DNA from: Anaerolineales bacterium
Lineage (GTDB): Bacteria > Chloroflexota > Anaerolineae > Anaerolineales > UBA11858
Length of the DNA: 64,000 bases
Direction: 5' to 3'
Assembly (NCBI GenBank): GCA_028278545.1
Contig: JANQED010000152.1
Span: 124,001 to 188,000 of the forward strand
Position numbers and translations under genes: made by a program. The number at the start of each line of letters is the position of its first letter. Position 1 is the stretch's first letter. Shown here one piece after another: positions 62,025-64,000 of the stretch. Under the pieces are notes generated by a model, which made no database searches, was not told where the DNA came from, and worked only from the letters and a program-made list of their open reading frames with translations.

Positions 62025-62077
62025 GTCCGATATTATAGCACCAGAAGGCTTGGAGAGTATTGTATAATTACCTCATC
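62025..62077. promoter_or_regulatory. short bidirectional promoter of miaB and the MNT/HEPN pair
   Basis: Two perfect TATAAT elements lie in 53 bases: on the minus strand at 62032-62037 for miaB and on the plus strand at 62063-62068. Each is so close to its start codon that the predicted mRNAs have almost no leader, and no Shine-Dalgarno is visible. Confidence 0.6.
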
Positions 62078-62494
62078 ATGGCTGCTCTCAACTATGATCA
62101 GAAATCCCTGGACGAGTTAAGCCGTCAATTTGATCTGATCCTCGTAATCGCCTACGGCTCCCAAGTAACAGGTCACGCCGGACCAGATAGTGACACAGAT
62201 ATTGGTGTTTTGCAGCGCACAGGCCGTATCCCCACTGACCAGTATGTTGATCTCAGCTATCAGCTTTCGCAAATTATCCACCCCGGCGACATCGACCTGG
62301 TAGATTTCCGCCGCGTTCCAGGTTTACTCAGACACTTGGCATGTGAAACCGGGATGGTGCTTTTCGAAAGCGCGCCAGGGATGTTTGCCAACTTCAGGTT
62401 ATTGGCCTGGAACCTATACCAGGATGAACGCACAGCTATTCGGCGCCATGATCGTGAGGCGACCCAGACCGCGTTACGGAGTTTTTCCCCATGA
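62078..62494 (+). CDS. MNT-family nucleotidyltransferase antitoxin
   Basis: ATG 62078 (138 residues) is used because the promoter lies just before it. The protein has IAYGSQVTGHAGPDSDTDIG, which is the GSX10DXD motif of minimal nucleotidyltransferases. A third acidic residue lies in PGDIDLVDFRR. MntA-type proteins AMPylate the HEPN partner and neutralise it. It overlaps the partner by four bases. Confidence 0.92.
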   Translation: MAALNYDQKSLDELSRQFDLILVIAYGSQVTGHAGPDSDTDIGVLQRTGRIPTDQYVDLSYQLSQIIHPGDIDLVDFRRVPGLLRHLACETGMVLFESAPGMFANFRLLAWNLYQDERTAIRRHDREATQTALRSFSP

Positions 62495-62937
62495 TGAGTC
62501 CAGCAGATCGAGACGTGGTACGCCGCAAACTGGATCGTATCATCAAGTGTTTACAGCGTATCCAGGAAGCCCAGAGCAAAACCTTGGATGAGTATCTTTC
62601 TGACCAGGATTTGCAGTACATCATGGAACGCCAATTAGAGTTGATCATTGGCGCGGCAGTAGATGCCAATGTACATATTCTGGCCCAGTCCGGCTTTGGC
62701 ACCCCGGCAGATGCCTACACATCATTCACAGAACTTGCCCGCCACACGAAAGCTATCCCCTCGGGTTTAGCACAGCAGTTAGCGCCCGCAACAGGGTTGC
62801 GCAACCGCCTGGCGCACGATTACGAAGAGATAGACCATACGCTCGTCTATGAAGGGCTTCGTGAGGCAATCGAGATTTTCCCCCAATACATTCGAGCGAT
62901 CGAAAACTATCTGGCAAGTTTACCCTCTCAAGCATAA
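62491..62937 (+). CDS. HEPN-family RNase toxin (HepT/DUF86)
   Basis: The 148-residue all-helical protein has the HEPN RX4-6H motif in GLRNRLAHDYEEID, with the downstream Tyr that is AMPylated in MntA-HepT pairs. The core reads LQYIMERQLELIIGAAVDAN and LREAIEIFPQYIRAIENYL. It cleaves RNA when not modified. The start ATG overlaps the antitoxin stop. The toxin follows its antitoxin, as usual in this family. Confidence 0.93.
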   Translation: MMSPADRDVVRRKLDRIIKCLQRIQEAQSKTLDEYLSDQDLQYIMERQLELIIGAAVDANVHILAQSGFGTPADAYTSFTELARHTKAIPSGLAQQLAPATGLRNRLAHDYEEIDHTLVYEGLREAIEIFPQYIRAIENYLASLPSQA

Positions 62938-63029
62938 ACCAGTTTCAATCCTGATTCTGCTTTCCAGGTGCCGGGCTTCCCACTGAACCCGGCACTATTT
63001 GCACATGAGAGTGAAATCCATACTCGCCA

Positions 63030-63038
63030 TGCTATAAT
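63030..63038 (+). promoter_or_regulatory. extended -10 promoter of the mutase gene
   Basis: TGCTATAAT lies 132 bases before the mutase start. No clear -35 was seen. The transcript leader contains a nested stem-loop at 63069-63131. Confidence 0.5.
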
Positions 63039-63068
63039 TTCACGGCGCGATCTCTTTGCAAAACAGGC

Positions 63069-63131
63069 AGACTTCCGAAATCTTAGGCGCGTTCCTCTGG
63101 CACCAGTGGATGCGCTGGGGCTCGGAAGTCT
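63069..63131. other. structured 5' leader element before the mutase gene
   Basis: AGACTTCCGA (63069-63078) and its perfect reverse complement (63122-63131) enclose 43 bases that themselves pair as GCGC...GCGC and CTGG-CA-CCAG. This suggests a multi-helix RNA element. It does not match the cobalamin riboswitch pattern known to me. Confidence 0.45.
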
Positions 63132-63169
63132 TTCACCCAGGTACAAGAACCCCACCTCAGGAGACAGGA

Positions 63170-64000
<831 letters not shown>

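Noticed and set aside
63039..63169. Classical adenosylcobalamin riboswitch before the mutase gene
   Set aside because: The B12 box and the other conserved segments I know are not there.

Overview
The window looks like one chromosomal segment of a Chloroflexota bacterium, probably an Anaerolineae-type lineage. This is inferred from content, because no database search was possible. The signs are an archaeal-style upper mevalonate pathway (HMG-CoA reductase, HMG-CoA synthase, SCP2-type thiolase, DUF35 OB-fold protein), many lipoproteins and LysM proteins with Thr/Pro-rich linkers, an Opp/Dpp importer, ECF-type Co/Ni uptake, c-di-AMP synthesis genes and moderately high GC.

Layout. 1-5.7 kb: PolX tail, murI, peptidase C26, rplS, Nudix hydrolase, LysM lipoprotein, receiver-CpaE ATPase and an HPt protein. 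5.8-9.9 kb: mevalonate operon. 10-12.9 kb: GAF histidine kinase, tRNA-Glu, YgiT-type zinc finger, lepB. 12.96-20.6 kb: an 11-gene bacterial microcompartment (BMC) operon behind its own GntR regulator. It encodes four pentameric vertex proteins, one hexamer protein, one tandem-domain trimer protein, an EutJ-like chaperone, a CoA-acylating aldehyde dehydrogenase, DeoC and an RpiB-like protein. This gene set fits the sugar-phosphate-utilising (SPU) class: DeoC would release acetaldehyde inside the shell and the dehydrogenase would make acetyl-CoA.

20.6-29.95 kb is an accessory island, partly AT-rich. It holds a LysE exporter, PadR plus an MDR oxidoreductase, an EcoRI-family adenine methyltransferase paired with a DUF262-HNH nuclease, a diverged fragment of der, an alpha/alpha-toroid protein, a zinc-ribbon/membrane/WD40 protein and a DUF3800 gene broken by a stop codon. 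Imperfect repeats that join tRNA-like ends to promoters are scattered in its left half.

30-34.7 kb: der, cdaR, cdaA and coaE with an extra C-terminal domain. 34.8-40.95 kb: an Opp/Dpp operon whose binding protein is circularly permuted. 41-43.3 kb: queG and a CapA-like lipoprotein. 43.5-50 kb: a zinc-uptake operon with a Zur-type box and a HicAB toxin-antitoxin pair embedded in it, then the YcgR/YcgQ-like membrane pair. 50-53.9 kb: redoxin, modBA under a PadR regulator, and a DUF1295 protein. 54-58.4 kb: Fur-regulated cbiMQO, a DsrE-like protein with a long structured leader, and a second Fur protein. 58.5-64 kb: two cell-surface proteins, miaB, an MNT/HEPN toxin-antitoxin pair and the start of a methylmalonyl-CoA mutase large subunit. 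No CRISPR array, rRNA, prophage or insertion sequence was seen.
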